Below, in pieces: positions 53,201 to 62,499 of a DNA stretch of 64,000 nucleotides; positions within the stretch are counted from its first letter, which is position 1; every line of letters starts with the position of its first letter. The DNA is from Flavisphingomonas formosensis. Its GTDB lineage: Bacteria; Pseudomonadota; Alphaproteobacteria; Sphingomonadales; Sphingomonadaceae. Location: assembly GCF_009755815.1 (NCBI RefSeq), contig NZ_WRPK01000001.1:620001-684000 (forward strand). The letters are read 5' to 3'. A program made the position numbers and the translations under genes. The notes under the pieces are model-generated. The model did no database searches and was not told the origin of the DNA. It saw only the letters and a list, made by a program, of their open reading frames with translations.

Positions 53201-53286
53201 TGCGCCAGGCCGGCCTTCATCGGAAAGTCGGTCCTGGGCAGGAAGACGGTGCTGCGCCAGTCTTGTGTGTTGGGCTGGTCGGCCAT
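50224..53286 (-). CDS. ileS: Isoleucyl-tRNA synthetase with extra segment in the editing domain
   Basis: 1020 aa, about 50-80 longer than usual bacterial IleS. Class I motifs: 'HMGH' (71-74), 'WDCHGLPIEWKVEEQY', and KMSKS in 'QGRKMSKSLGN'. The editing domain has 'WTTTPWTIPVNQAIAY' and 'GTGLVHMAPDHGEDDF', and the C-terminal zinc finger has 'CGRCW' and 'CNRC'. It charges tRNA-Ile and hydrolyses Val-tRNA-Ile. Residues ~265-360 (52206-52494) contain extra sequence of markedly lower GC than the flanks. ATG 53286 matches the family; ribF ends 8 nt upstream. Confidence 0.97.
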   Translation of the reverse strand: MADQPNTQDWRSTVFLPRTDFPMKAGLAQKEPAILAKWAADDLYGTLRTARAGRERFILHDGPPYANGDIHMGHAMNKVLKDIIVRSQSLLGKDAPYVPGWDCHGLPIEWKVEEQYRAKKLNKDEVDPVLFRAECRAYAEKWVDVQREQFKRLGVMGDWDDPYLTMKYDAEAAIVGELLKFAESGQLYRGAKPVMWSPVEKTALAEAEVEYEDITSTQIDVAFEIVESPIPELVGAHAVIWTTTPWTIPVNQAIAYGPDVIYVVLVLNLDVVDVLDGRNPEDVRVAVDRHLVSSGLLAERMLIAHDLVKPFKERLEQQLAKLDLSALGARGVTIDIDESTFESRDRDSDRVPLAVRGVDLAGTVARHPMHAKGGFFAKPRPFLPGDFVTTDTGTGLVHMAPDHGEDDFLLCKAHGIDPVFAVTDSGFYRDDWAWMGGQGSVIAPKLNAPEGPICTDLREAGALLAASADYKHSYPHSWRSKAKVIFRCTPQWFIPMDKPVADSAAPRCAEEEAILASQQSNAPTLREIALDAIERTRWVPEKGRNRIHAMVEGRPDWVISRQRAWGVPIALYVNRKTGEYLRDPTVNARIVEAFKAGGADAWFTADHQALLGPSYAAADYEAVTDILDVWFDSGSTHAFVIEARYGAGTRANLYLEGSDQHRGWFQSSLLESAGTRGRAPYDAVLTHGFALDGQGRKMSKSLGNVVDPLKIINESGADILRLWVASTDYFEDVRIGKEILAGTSDAYRKLRNTFRYLLGALDGFGEEERVAPAAMPELERYILNLLAKLDEELREATAAFEFNRYARALTDFCNNDLSAFFFDIRKDSLYCDAPDAPTRRAYRTVLDMLFHALVRYAAPILCFTAEEVWGTRFPEGGSVHLLEWPAIDTAWDDAALDQRWRRLRSVRGQATREIEPMRREKIVGSSLEADLTVLSYHPAYTELLNGVDFAELAITAKVEVCDGDPAVTQQLGDLPLDAEDWVRIEARKTEYEKCGRCWRHLREVKQDGALCNRCEGAVHG

Positions 53287-53293
53287 GATGTTC

Positions 53294-54235
53294 TCAGGCG
53301 TTCTGGGACATGGCGGCGAGGCGGCGGCGCGCCTCGTCGCAATCATGGCCGATCTGGGCGATGAGCGCGTCGAACCCGTCGAAACGCGCCTCGGGGCGGA
53401 TATAGCTGGACAGCTCGACCTCGATCACCTGATCGTAGAGATCGCCGGTGAAATCGAAGAAATGCGGCTCGAGCAGCTCCTTGGGCACGTCGAACTGCGG
53501 GCGGACGCCGAGATTGGCCGCGCCGTCCAGCGTGCGCCCGTCCGGCAGATGGCCGCGCACCGCATAGACGCCATAGGCGGCCCGCAGATAGTTGCCGAGC
53601 GCCAAATTGGCGGTGGGGAAGCCCCAGGTGCGGCCGATCTTGTCGCCCTGCTGCACCACCGCCTGAACCGCGAAGGGGCGGGTGAGCAGGCGGGCCGCCT
53701 CGTCACAATCACCGATCTTCAGCGCGTTGCGGATGCGGCTGGAGGAAATCGGGCCCTGATCGTCGCAGACCGGGGGTACGGCCTCGGTGCCGATGCCATA
53801 TTTGACGCCGAGCGATTCGAGGACCGAGACATTGCCCTCGCGGCCCTTGCTGAACGTATAGTCCTCGCCGGTCACGACGAAGGAGGCGCCGGTCAGATCG
53901 ACCAGCAGGTCGCGCACGAATTCCTCGGCGGAAAGCGCTGCGAGATCGGCGTCGAAGCGGAAGATCAGCATCGCATCCGCGCCGGCCGACGCGAACAGGC
54001 GTGATCGCTGCTCGACGTTGGTGAGCGCAAAGGGCGGCGAATCGGGTTTGAAGAAGCGTACAGGATGCGGATCGAAGGTGGCCACCATCACCGGCCTGCC
54101 GTCCTTGCGGGCCTGCTCCACGGCTCGCGCCACCACGGCCTGATGGCCCTGGTGGAAGCCGTCGAAATTGCCCAGCGCCAGCACGCTTCCGCGCAGGTGA
54201 TCGGGTACGCGCGCACCGCCCGTCAGTCTTTCCAT
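53294..54235 (-). CDS. ribF: Bifunctional riboflavin kinase / FAD synthetase
   Basis: 313 aa. N-terminal FAD synthetase domain ('VLALGNFDGFHQGHQAVV', 'ISSSRIRNAL') and C-terminal riboflavin kinase domain ('GRTWGFPTANL', 'YGVYAV', 'AANLGVRPQF', 'LYDQVIEVELSSYIRPEARFDGFDALIAQI'). It makes FMN and FAD from riboflavin. Order folA-ribF-ileS-lspA on one strand; 7 nt to ileS. Confidence 0.96.
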   Translation of the reverse strand: MERLTGGARVPDHLRGSVLALGNFDGFHQGHQAVVARAVEQARKDGRPVMVATFDPHPVRFFKPDSPPFALTNVEQRSRLFASAGADAMLIFRFDADLAALSAEEFVRDLLVDLTGASFVVTGEDYTFSKGREGNVSVLESLGVKYGIGTEAVPPVCDDQGPISSSRIRNALKIGDCDEAARLLTRPFAVQAVVQQGDKIGRTWGFPTANLALGNYLRAAYGVYAVRGHLPDGRTLDGAANLGVRPQFDVPKELLEPHFFDFTGDLYDQVIEVELSSYIRPEARFDGFDALIAQIGHDCDEARRRLAAMSQNA

Positions 54236-54270
54236 GGCGCGCCTATAGGAAAGGCCGGCGCCGCGGGCAA

Positions 54271-54747
54271 TCAGCGCGTGCGCGCAAGTGTCACGAAATC
54301 GAAATCGGATCCGCCCATCTCGCGATGCGAAACACGCCAGCCGGCGCCGAGCGGGGGCATTTTGGTATCGCCCTCGACGATGCGGTGCACCTCGGTGAGC
54401 TCGATCCGGTCGGCGCGGTCCATGAACAGGGCGTAGATTTCCGCGCCGCCTATGACGGCGATCTCGTCCACGGCGCCGGCCAGCGCGATCGCAGCCTCCA
54501 CGTCATGCGCCACCTCGGCACCCGGCGCGGACCAGCTGCGGTCCCGCGTCAGCACGATGTGCCGCCGCCCGGGCAGGGGTTTGGGAAAGCTCTCGAAGGT
54601 GCGGCGGCCCATCAGCATCGGCTTGCCCATGGTCCGCTTCTTGAAATGCTTGAGATCCTCGGGAAGGTGCCACGGCAGGGCGCCATCCCGGCCGATGATG
54701 CCATTGTCGGAGCGGGCGACGTAGAAGACGATTTCCGGGCTGTTCAT
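54271..54747 (-). CDS. folA: Dihydrofolate reductase
   Basis: 158 aa, standard length. 'FYVARSDNGIIGRDGALPWHLPEDLKHFKKRTMGKPMLMGRRTFESFPKPLPGR' and 'EIAVIGGAEIYALFM' are classical DHFR motifs. It regenerates tetrahydrofolate, complementing ThyA, whose gene is 100 nt upstream. ATG 54747 is the family start. Confidence 0.97.
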   Translation of the reverse strand: MNSPEIVFYVARSDNGIIGRDGALPWHLPEDLKHFKKRTMGKPMLMGRRTFESFPKPLPGRRHIVLTRDRSWSAPGAEVAHDVEAAIALAGAVDEIAVIGGAEIYALFMDRADRIELTEVHRIVEGDTKMPPLGAGWRVSHREMGGSDFDFVTLARTR

Positions 54748-54814
54748 GGTTTCTCGTCTCCCCAGCGAAAGCGGGGGCCGCCTGCGACCGGCATCCGGCT
54801 CGTGGTGGGGAGTG

Positions 54815-54834
54815 ATCCCAGCTTTCGCTCGGAT
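54815..54834. repeat. Short palindromic repeat between thyA and folA
   Basis: ATCCCAGC-TTTC-GCTCGGAT (54815-54834), then GACG, a copy of the CATCCCAGC family with one interruption. A second, imperfect copy (CCCCAGCGAAAGCGGGG) lies at 54760-54776. Confidence 0.55.
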
Positions 54835-54847
54835 GACGGCTTGAGGC

Positions 54848-55642
54848 TCACACCGCCACCGGCGCGGCGATATGCGGGTGCGGTTCGTAGCCGAGTATCT
54901 CGAAATCCTCATATTCATAGCCGTCGATCGTGTCGGGCCGGCGCAGGATATGGAGGCGGGGCAGGGGTCTCGGTTCGCGGGCGAGCTGCAGCCGGGCCTG
55001 GTCGAGATGGTTGGAATAAAGGTGGCAGTCGCCGCCGGTCCAGACGAACTCGCCCGGCTCCAGATCGCATTGCTGGGCGAGGATGTACGTAAGCAGCGCA
55101 TAGCTCGCGATGTTGAACGGCACGCCCAGGAATACGTCGCAGCTGCGCTGATAGAGCTGCAGGCTGAGGCGGCCATTGGCGACATAGGTCTGGAACAGGA
55201 GATGGCAGGGCGGCAGCGCCATGGTCGGCACGTCCGCCGGATTCCAGGCCGAGACGATCTGGCGACGCGAATCGGGGCGGTTGCGAATCATCGCGATCAG
55301 ATCGGCGATCTGGTCGATATGGCGTCCGTCCGGCGATACCCAGTCGCGCCACTGCTTGCCGTAAACGGGGCCGAGATCGCCATTCTCGTCGGCCCATTCG
55401 TCCCAGATGCTGACCTTGCGGTCCTTCAGCCAGCCGATGTTGGTGTCGCCGCGCAGGAACCAGAGCAACTCGATGATGATCGAGCGCAGATGCAGCTTCT
55501 TGGTGGTGACCAGCGGAAAGCCCTTGGCCAGATCGAAGCGCATCTGATGGCCGAAGACGCTCAGCGTGCCGGTGCCGGTGCGGTCGGTCTGCGCCACGCC
55601 CTCGTCGAGGATGCGGCGCATGAGATCGAGATAGGGCTGCAT
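54848..55642 (-). CDS. thyA: Thymidylate synthase
   Basis: 264 aa, identical in length to E. coli ThyA. Catalytic Cys in '[14 protein letters not shown]'; '[30 protein letters not shown]', '[21 protein letters not shown]' and 'GDCHLYSNH' are conserved. It methylates dUMP with methylene-THF, yielding DHF for FolA. ATG 55642 gives the canonical '[15 protein letters not shown]'. Confidence 0.98.
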   Translation of the reverse strand: MQPYLDLMRRILDEGVAQTDRTGTGTLSVFGHQMRFDLAKGFPLVTTKKLHLRSIIIELLWFLRGDTNIGWLKDRKVSIWDEWADENGDLGPVYGKQWRDWVSPDGRHIDQIADLIAMIRNRPDSRRQIVSAWNPADVPTMALPPCHLLFQTYVANGRLSLQLYQRSCDVFLGVPFNIASYALLTYILAQQCDLEPGEFVWTGGDCHLYSNHLDQARLQLAREPRPLPRLHILRRPDTIDGYEYEDFEILGYEPHPHIAAPVAV

Positions 55643-55805
55643 GATCGCACTTATGGCGATTGGTCCGGCGATCGCCAAGGGCTGCGCTGAGCGCCGTTGC
55701 ACGGCGGCATCGGTTGCCAAAGGCTTTACCAATAATTTTTGGGCGGATTGAACCTGTTGGAGGGCACGAACGTTTCCGACGTAAAGGGTGTATGAGGGGC
55801 TTTCG

Positions 55806-56417
55806 TTGAGCGTTTTGCCGCGACGGGAGGAGCGGAGCGACGGGCAGGGCTTGCGCCGTGGCCTTGCGCGCATGTTCATCGCGGGCGCCATCGGTCTTGC
55901 CGCATGGCCAGCATTAGCCAATCCGCTTGTCCAGGAAGGCTGGGAATGCGTGCCCTTCGCGCGCGCCATTTCCGGCATTCAACTCTATGGCGACGCCTGG
56001 ACATGGTGGGAGAAGGCGCGTGGCCTCTATGCCGAAGGCCGGCGGCCCGAGCAGGGCGCGGTGCTGGTGTTCAAGCCGCATGGCGTGATGAGCAAGGGCC
56101 ACCTCGCCGTGGTCAGCCGCATCGTCACCAAGCGCGTGGTGATGGTCACTCACGCCAACTGGTCCCGGATCGGCGGCGTGCGGGGCAGGGCCGAACAGGA
56201 CGTGACGGTGATCGATGCATCGGCAAACAACGACTGGAGCCTGGTGCGTGTCTGGTATCGCGACAATACCGGCCTTGGTGGCACCACCTATCCGACCTAT
56301 GGCTTCATCTATGGCCGCCCGGTCGACGGATCCAAGGCTCCGCTTGCCCGGCCGGCGCCGCAGCTCACCGGATCGTCGCCCGACTATGTCGGCGCGATGA
56401 TCGATTCGGTCGGCTGA
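55806..56417 (+). CDS. Secreted CHAP-domain protein (putative peptidoglycan amidase)
   Basis: 203 aa from TTG 55806 (GAGGGG 6 nt upstream); GTG 55788 and ATG 55872 are alternatives. An N-terminal basic region and hydrophobic helix ('[18 protein letters not shown]') form a signal peptide. CHAP catalytic Cys in '[15 protein letters not shown]' and His in '[11 protein letters not shown]'. Such NlpC/P60-like amidases cut peptidoglycan peptides. Divergent from thyA, convergent with the methyltransferase. Confidence 0.85.
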   Translation: MSVLPRREERSDGQGLRRGLARMFIAGAIGLAAWPALANPLVQEGWECVPFARAISGIQLYGDAWTWWEKARGLYAEGRRPEQGAVLVFKPHGVMSKGHLAVVSRIVTKRVVMVTHANWSRIGGVRGRAEQDVTVIDASANNDWSLVRVWYRDNTGLGGTTYPTYGFIYGRPVDGSKAPLARPAPQLTGSSPDYVGAMIDSVG

Positions 56418-56516
56418 TATCGGCCCGCGGCGCTCACGCGAAATCCGTGGCGGATGCGTCAGCATCACCGAGATCGCATATGATGCCCCGACAATGGCTG
56501 GGAACGGCGTCGGGTC

Positions 56517-57281
56517 TCAGTTCGCTTCGGTAGCCGCGTTGCTTTCTTCGGACGGCGCGGTCGGAGGGGGCGGTGCCGGTGCCCGGCAGGGGACGATCGC
56601 CTTCGGCTCCGGACGGGCACCGCTTGCCTCGTAAAGGGCGATATAGCTGTCCTGAGGCATTTTTTCCCTGGCGACGCGGCGATAGCCGACCGCCGCCATT
56701 TCGCAGTCGAGCAGGACGGGCGGCGTACCGTGCTTGGTGGTCGGCCGATCGGCATCGACCACGACGACGCGTCCGTCGGGGCGCAGCGCCGGGCGCATCC
56801 GCCACAGGAATTCGTAGGGCGAACTGATCTCATGATACATGTGGACCATGAAGATCCGGTCGAAGCTCGCCTCGGGCAGCATCGGATCGGAGGGTTCGCC
56901 GAGCTTGACGCTGACATTGTCGAGCGCCTCGCGCGTCACGCGATCGGCCAGCTTGTCGCGCACCGCGGGCACGACGTCCTCCGCCAGCACGCGCCCCTGC
57001 GCACCGACGCGGGCGGCGAGGCGCACGGTATAATAGCCCTCGCCGGCGCCGATATCGGCGACCGTCATGCCGTGCCGAATGCCCGCCCGATCCATCACCA
57101 TCGATGCTTCGCGCAACCGGTCGCGCGCTTCCTCGGTGGACCAGGCGCTGGCGACGATCGGCGCGACGGGGCGTGCAGCCTGCGGAAAGTCGCTGGACTT
57201 GGGGCCGTCGTCCTGTGCGTGCGGGGCGCACGCGCCAAGCGCGAGCAGCATCGTCAGCGCGGCAAGGCCCCCCTGGCGCAT
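56517..57281 (-). CDS. Class I SAM-dependent methyltransferase with lipoprotein signal
   Basis: 254 aa. 'LTMLLALGACAPHAQ' is a lipobox-type N-terminus (LGAC). The Rossmann motif I is 'VADIGAGEGYYTVRLAARVG'; 'RIFMVHMYHEISSPYEFLWRMRPALRPDGRVVVVDADRP' gives motifs II-III. It ends in a Pro/Ala-rich tail. A lipoprotein with a SAM-binding domain is odd since SAM is cytoplasmic; either the cofactor fold has been repurposed or the protein is retained inside. It lies 2 nt after prfB. Confidence 0.85.
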   Translation of the reverse strand: MRQGGLAALTMLLALGACAPHAQDDGPKSSDFPQAARPVAPIVASAWSTEEARDRLREASMVMDRAGIRHGMTVADIGAGEGYYTVRLAARVGAQGRVLAEDVVPAVRDKLADRVTREALDNVSVKLGEPSDPMLPEASFDRIFMVHMYHEISSPYEFLWRMRPALRPDGRVVVVDADRPTTKHGTPPVLLDCEMAAVGYRRVAREKMPQDSYIALYEASGARPEPKAIVPCRAPAPPPPTAPSEESNAATEAN

Positions 57282-57283
57282 GG

Positions 57284-58411
57284 TTATTCGACGTCCTCCA
57301 CGTCCACCTTCTCTCCGGTCACCCGCTGCGACAGCGCGGCCGCCATGAAGGGATCGAGCGCACCGTCGAGCACGTCCGACGGCGAAGTGGAGGTGACGCC
57401 GGTGCGCAGATCCTTCACCAGCTGGTAGGGCTGCAGCACATAGCTGCGGATCTGGTGGCCCCAGCCGATATCGGTCTTGGTGGCGTTGACCGCATTCGCC
57501 TCGGCCTCGCGCTTCTGCAGCTCATGCTCGTAGAGGCGGGCGCGCAGCTGCTTATAGGCTTCGGCGCGATTCTTGTGTTGCGAACGCTGATTCTGGCAGG
57601 CGACGACGATGTTGGTCGGCAGGTGGGTGATGCGCACGGCCGAATCGGTCGTGTTGATATGCTGGCCGCCCGCGCCGGACGAACGATAGGTGTCGATGCG
57701 CAGGTCGCTCTCGTTGATCTCGATCTCGATCTCGTCGTCGATCTCGGGATAGACCCAGACGCTGGCGAAGCTGGTGTGGCGGCGCGCCGAGCTGTCATAG
57801 GGCGAGATGCGCACCAGACGATGAACGCCGCTCTCGGTCTTGGCATAGCCATAGGCGTTCTCGCCGCGTACCATCATGGTGGCCGACTTGATGCCGGCTT
57901 GCTCGCCGGCATGATAGTCGATCAGCTCCACCTTCATGCCGTGCCGTTCGGCCCAGCGCGTGTACATGCGCTGAAGCATCTCCGCCCAATCCTGGCTCTC
58001 GGTGCCGCCCGCGCCGGCGTTCACCTCGATATAGGTGTTGTTGCCGTCAGCCTCGCCGGCGAGCAGCGCGGAAACCTTGTCCTTCTCGGCCTTTTCGGCG
58101 AGCGTGGCGAGCGAGCCGACGGCATCGTCGACCATCGCGTTGTCGCCTTCGGCCTCGGCCATCTCCATCAGCTCGACCGTGTCGTTGAGCTCGGTCTCGA
58201 TCGCACGCGTGGCCGCGATCGCCTCGTCGAGACGGCGGCGTTCGCGCATCACGTTCTGCGCTTCCTTGGGATTGTCCCAAAGCTTCGGATCCTCGACCCG
58301 GGCGTTCAACTCGTCCAGCCTCCGCAGTGCGCGGTCCCAGTCGAGGAAACGACGGAGCAGAGCGAGCGCGGCCTTGATCTGGTCGACATGGGCTTGCGCT
58401 TCGGCGCGCAT
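57284..58411 (-). CDS. prfB: Peptide chain release factor 2
   Basis: 375 aa. Peptidyl-hydrolysis GGQ in '[20 protein letters not shown]'; the stop-codon recognition region reads '[19 protein letters not shown]', with SPY where E. coli has SPF. It releases peptides at UGA and UAA. The frame is continuous from ATG 58411, so the programmed +1 frameshift of E. coli prfB is absent. Downstream of mrcA (154-nt repeat-containing gap) and directly upstream of the methyltransferase. Confidence 0.96.
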   Translation of the reverse strand: MRAEAQAHVDQIKAALALLRRFLDWDRALRRLDELNARVEDPKLWDNPKEAQNVMRERRRLDEAIAATRAIETELNDTVELMEMAEAEGDNAMVDDAVGSLATLAEKAEKDKVSALLAGEADGNNTYIEVNAGAGGTESQDWAEMLQRMYTRWAERHGMKVELIDYHAGEQAGIKSATMMVRGENAYGYAKTESGVHRLVRISPYDSSARRHTSFASVWVYPEIDDEIEIEINESDLRIDTYRSSGAGGQHINTTDSAVRITHLPTNIVVACQNQRSQHKNRAEAYKQLRARLYEHELQKREAEANAVNATKTDIGWGHQIRSYVLQPYQLVKDLRTGVTSTSPSDVLDGALDPFMAAALSQRVTGEKVDVEDVE

Positions 58412-58436
58412 GGGAATTCTCCAGTTTCTCTGTTTG

Positions 58437-58552
58437 GTCATTCCGGCGGAGGCGGGTTCCATATGCTCTGCCGCGGGCCCCTGGATCAGGGGGCTGGAGA
58501 ATATGGCGTCCCGCCTCCGCGGGATCGACAATGCCGCTTGCGCGGGAATGAC
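58437..58552. repeat. 116-nt intergenic element with inverted ends
   Basis: It starts GTCATTCCGGCGGAGGCGGG (58437-58456) and ends CGGGAATGAC (58543-58552), and contains CCCGCCTCCG (58510-58519), the inverse of the first arm. TCCATAT near 58460 and ATATGGCG near 58503 extend the inner symmetry. It fills the mrcA-prfB gap, and its termini resemble the GTCATCCC repeats elsewhere in the window. Confidence 0.6.
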
Positions 58553-58565
58553 GCTTGGCGGCGGA

Positions 58566-61073
58566 TTAGTAAATCCCGCCCTGCCTTTGCAAGAAATCAC
58601 TATCGCTCTGGCGGTTCGAGGTCGCCGCCTTGGCGGCGGGACGTGCGTCGATCTCGTCCTTGCGGATCGTGCGGCGTGGCTCGCTCTCGGGCTTGAACGC
58701 CTCCCAGATCACTGGGGACTTGGGGTCGCTCGTCGGCCAGCTCCCGAAAACACGACGGCCGCTATGGCGGTCGATGCGGACCATGCGGATGCCAGACGCG
58801 GCCTTGAAGGGCACGACCGGCATGTCCTTCATCGCGATCTTGGCGAACTGCTTGAAGATCGGCGCGGCGAGCGTGCCGCCTTGCGCGTAGCCGCCGAGTG
58901 GGCGGGGATGATCATAGCCCATGTAGACGCCCGCGACGAGATCTGCGGATCCGCCGACGAACCAGACGTTGGTGGGCCCGGATGTGGTGCCGGTCTTGCC
59001 GAACAAGGGGCGGCCGAGATCGCGCAGCACCGTCGCCGTGCCGCGCTGGACGACGCCTTCGAGGATATGGACGACCTGGTAGGCGGTCATCGGATCCATC
59101 GCCTGTCGTGTGCGCAGCGGCGGCCGCGGCATCGGCTTGCCGTCCCAGTCGGGCAGGTTACAGCGATCGCAGGGGCGGGTATCGGCGCGGAAGATGGTCT
59201 TGCCGTCACGGTCCTGGATGAGGTCGATCAGGGTCGGCTTCAGCTCCTTGCCGCCGTTGACCAGCATCGAATAGCCGTTGGTGATGCGTTCCACCGTGGT
59301 CTCGCCGGCACCGAGCGCGATGGCGAGCACCGCGGGATAATCACCGACTCCCATCGCCTTTGCGGTCTTCACGACCTTGTCCATGCCGGTCTGGCTGGCG
59401 GCGCGTACCGTCATCAGGTTGCGGGATTGCTCCACGCCCCAGCGCATCGTCTGCGGGCCGGCATAGCCGCCCGAGAAATTGCGGAAGCATTTGTTGCCCA
59501 GCCGCGCCGATTGATAGACGCAGAACGGCCCGTCGACGATGATCGAGGCCGGCGTCATGCCATTGTCCAGCGCGGCGGCATAAACGAAGGGCTTGAACGT
59601 CGACCCCGGCTGGCGGAGCGCCTGAGTGGCGCGGTTGAACGAGGCGCCGCGCGAATCGAAGCCGCCCTGCATCGCGAGGATCTGACCGGTGTGCGGATTT
59701 TCCGCGATCATGCCGCCCGAGATCGCCGGAATGGTGCGCAGCGACCAAGCGCCGCCATCCTTCTTCACGACGAGCACGTCGCCCGGCTTGATCGCGTCGA
59801 ATGCGGTGCCGCCGACGCCGGCGCGCGGCATGGACGCGTTGCCTGCCAGAAGCTGGCCGGTGCTACCGTCCTCGAAGCCGAGCGTTGCGCTGCCGCCGCT
59901 TTTCTGCAGCACCGCCGCGGCCAGCCAGTCTTCATAGCCGGTGCCGGCATTGAGCGCGATCAGGCGCGTCCGCCAGCCTTCGCCGGGATCGATCTCGCCG
60001 ATCGGGCCGTGCCAGCCCTTGCCGTGATCATAGCGCACCAGCCCGTCCCGCAGCGCATTTTCGAGCGCCGACTGGATGCGCGGATCCAGCGACGTGCGCA
60101 CCCACAGGCCACCGGAATAGACGCTGTGCGGCCCGTCCTTCGCATCCTCGCCATATTGGGCGATCAGCTCGCGGCGCACCTCTTCGAGGAAATAGCCGCC
60201 GGTATCGTTGACGTCGCGTGCGACCTGGGCACGCGGCACGATGCCCAGCGGCGCGGCCGCCGCATCGGTGCGTTGCGCCTGGGTGATGAACCCGTTCTGC
60301 GCCATTTCACCCAGCACCCAATTGCGCCGCGCCAGCGCCCGATCGGCATTGCGCTCGGGCGTGTAGTTGGACGGCGCCTTGGGCAGGATCGCCAGATAGG
60401 CGCATTCGGGCAGGGTGAGCTGATCGACATCCTTGTTGAAATAGGCGCGCGCCGCGGACTGCACGCCATAGGCATTGCGGCCCAGGAATATCTGGTTGAG
60501 ATAGAGTTCCAGTATCTGCTGCTTGCTCAGCGTCGCCTCGATGCGGCGGGCGAGGATCGCCTCGCGGATCTTCCGGCTCACCGAATATTCGTTCCCGACC
60601 AGCAGATTTTTTGCAACCTGCTGGGTGATGGTGGAGCCGCCCCGCGCGCGCTGGCCCGATCCAAGCTTCGATACATAGTCGAACACGGCGCCGGCGAGGC
60701 CCGGATAGTCGATGCCGCCGTGGCTGAAGAAGGTCTTGTCTTCGGCCGAGATGAATGCGTGGACGAGCTGCGGCGGAAATTCGTCATAGGCCAGCTCGAC
60801 ACGGCGTTCGCGCGCGAAGGTGCCGACCGGCGTACCGTCATAGCCGCGCACATTGGTCGGCAGCGGCGGCTGGTAAGTGAGCAGCGTATCCGCCGATGGC
60901 AGGCCGCGCGCGACGAAGAACCAGAGAGCGAGCCAGCCGAAAAAGGCGATGCCGGCGATGCCGAGCATGACCTTGCCCCAGCGCGAAGCGCCGAAGCGCC
61001 GAAGCCAGGCGAGCGCGCCGCCCGCGTCCCGGCGAAGTCGGAGGGTGAAGCTGCTGTCCGCCGGGCTGTTCAT
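58566..61073 (-). CDS. mrcA: Penicillin-binding protein 1A (bifunctional transglycosylase/transpeptidase)
   Basis: 835 aa. One N-terminal membrane helix (~35-55). GT51 transglycosylase: '[17 protein letters not shown]', '[14 protein letters not shown]', '[22 protein letters not shown]'. An OB-like insert follows, then the transpeptidase with SxxK in '[12 protein letters not shown]', SRN in '[10 protein letters not shown]' and KTGT in '[13 protein letters not shown]'. It polymerises and crosslinks peptidoglycan in the periplasm. It lies downstream of the amidase (115-nt gap), the usual amiC-mrcA-prfB order. Confidence 0.96.
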   Translation of the reverse strand: MNSPADSSFTLRLRRDAGGALAWLRRFGASRWGKVMLGIAGIAFFGWLALWFFVARGLPSADTLLTYQPPLPTNVRGYDGTPVGTFARERRVELAYDEFPPQLVHAFISAEDKTFFSHGGIDYPGLAGAVFDYVSKLGSGQRARGGSTITQQVAKNLLVGNEYSVSRKIREAILARRIEATLSKQQILELYLNQIFLGRNAYGVQSAARAYFNKDVDQLTLPECAYLAILPKAPSNYTPERNADRALARRNWVLGEMAQNGFITQAQRTDAAAAPLGIVPRAQVARDVNDTGGYFLEEVRRELIAQYGEDAKDGPHSVYSGGLWVRTSLDPRIQSALENALRDGLVRYDHGKGWHGPIGEIDPGEGWRTRLIALNAGTGYEDWLAAAVLQKSGGSATLGFEDGSTGQLLAGNASMPRAGVGGTAFDAIKPGDVLVVKKDGGAWSLRTIPAISGGMIAENPHTGQILAMQGGFDSRGASFNRATQALRQPGSTFKPFVYAAALDNGMTPASIIVDGPFCVYQSARLGNKCFRNFSGGYAGPQTMRWGVEQSRNLMTVRAASQTGMDKVVKTAKAMGVGDYPAVLAIALGAGETTVERITNGYSMLVNGGKELKPTLIDLIQDRDGKTIFRADTRPCDRCNLPDWDGKPMPRPPLRTRQAMDPMTAYQVVHILEGVVQRGTATVLRDLGRPLFGKTGTTSGPTNVWFVGGSADLVAGVYMGYDHPRPLGGYAQGGTLAAPIFKQFAKIAMKDMPVVPFKAASGIRMVRIDRHSGRRVFGSWPTSDPKSPVIWEAFKPESEPRRTIRKDEIDARPAAKAATSNRQSDSDFLQRQGGIY

Positions 61074-61188
61074 GACCGGGGGGTCTCTAGCACGTCCTGC
61101 CGGGCATTCCAGCGAAAGCTCTCACCGGCCGCGGCGATCCGGAGGTGACGTAGCACGGGCGGCCGCACGCCGCGCACGGCCGGTCGGG

Positions 61189-62499
61189 TCAGCGACCCGA
61201 AGCCAGCCGTTTGGCGAAATGCGTCTCGATCGCGCGGCGAACGCCCTCGGCGATCGCCCGCTGCCCCGGACGCGAGAAGAGGAATTGCGCGTCGCCGATA
61301 TTGGTCATGTAGCCGGTCTCGAACAGCACGGAGGGCGTGTCCGCGGCCTTCAGGACGCGAAAGCCGGCGAAGCGGTGCGCGTCCGAGCGGAAGGAGACGG
61401 CGCTGGAAGTCTCTCGTTGCAGCAGGCTTGCGAACTGGGCCGAGACGTTCATCGTCTCGCGCTGGCTGAGATCGAGAAGGATGGATTGGACGTCGCTGCT
61501 TTCCGCACCCAGATCGACGCCGTTGATGATGTCGGACTTGTTTTCCGCCGCCGCCAGCCGGGCGGCCTCCTTGTCCGACGCGACGTCGGAAAGGGTGTAG
61601 ACGGTTGCGCCATGCGCGTCCGGATTGGGTGCGCTGTCGGCGTGGATGGAAATGAACAGATCCGCTTTCAGCCGCCGCGCGACCGCCACGCGTTCCGGCA
61701 GCGGCAGGAAGGTGTCGTCGTCGCGGGTCAGCGCCACGCGCACGCGGCCGGATTTGACCAGTTCGTCGCGGATCGCCTTGGCGATGGCGAGTGTCGCCGC
61801 CTTCTCCTGGCGCTGACCGAAGACCGAGATGCTGCCCGGATCGTGGCCGCCATGGCCGGCATCGATCACCACCAGCGGCCGGTTGGAGGCGCGCGTCCCC
61901 GTCACGGGCGGCAGTGGAGTCTGATCGATCGGCACCGGCGGATCCAGTGGGATGCTGACGCTGTTCTTGTCTCCGCCCTTGGGCGGGCGGGCGCGGAATG
62001 CATATTGGTCGCCCCGATCGGATGGATTGTCGGCGGCGCGGTCATAGACCTGGCGCGCGCCGACCCGGGCGGCGCTGGTGAAGGCGACCTGGGTGACCGG
62101 GCGCAGGCCGAGCGTCAGCGAGCGTCGATCGGACGACAGCGCCCCGCCGGTGACGATCGCCGGCGCCGACAGATCGAACACGACGCGGGCGGTGCCATTG
62201 CTGAACTGGCCTTGTCGCGCACGCGTGACGGGGCCGTTCAATGCTGCCGCGGCGGCGCGCCCTGGCGAGGCGCCGGCAACATCGACGGCGATCCGGCGCG
62301 GTCCGTCGAGCAGGAAGGCCGAAGCGCCATCGACCGGCCCGTCGAAGTTGAGCACGATATGGCTGGCGGATACCCGCACGTTGCTGATCGCGGTTGCGTC
62401 CACCGGCGGCGCAGCGAAAAGTGTGGCGAAAAGCGCAAGCGTAAGCGACATGACGCCACATTGCCGCGCCCGGCGCCCGCCGGTCCAGTTAAAATACAT
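61189..62499 (-). CDS. N-acetylmuramoyl-L-alanine amidase (AmiC-like, AMIN domain)
   Basis: 436 aa from ATG 62499 (AGG ~6 nt upstream; GTG 62517 is possible). An N-terminal export signal precedes an AMIN beta domain (~40-140; 'ISNVRVSASHIVLNFDG') that targets septal peptidoglycan, a linker, and the Amidase_3 catalytic domain with zinc ligands in 'VVIDAGHGGHDPGS', 'KAATLAIAKAIRDEL' and 'LFISIHADSAPN' and the catalytic Glu in 'SVLFETGYMTN'. It cleaves the amide between MurNAc and the peptide during cell separation. Divergent from rne. Confidence 0.94.
   Translation of the reverse strand: MYFNWTGGRRARQCGVMSLTLALFATLFAAPPVDATAISNVRVSASHIVLNFDGPVDGASAFLLDGPRRIAVDVAGASPGRAAAAALNGPVTRARQGQFSNGTARVVFDLSAPAIVTGGALSSDRRSLTLGLRPVTQVAFTSAARVGARQVYDRAADNPSDRGDQYAFRARPPKGGDKNSVSIPLDPPVPIDQTPLPPVTGTRASNRPLVVIDAGHGGHDPGSISVFGQRQEKAATLAIAKAIRDELVKSGRVRVALTRDDDTFLPLPERVAVARRLKADLFISIHADSAPNPDAHGATVYTLSDVASDKEAARLAAAENKSDIINGVDLGAESSDVQSILLDLSQRETMNVSAQFASLLQRETSSAVSFRSDAHRFAGFRVLKAADTPSVLFETGYMTNIGDAQFLFSRPGQRAIAEGVRRAIETHFAKRLASGR

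Noticed and set aside
58035-61148. 1037-codon open frame on the plus strand
   Set aside because: It is antisense to prfB and mrcA, whose protein motifs are unmistakable; its translation is low-complexity and lacks domains. Long antisense frames are expected at this GC content.
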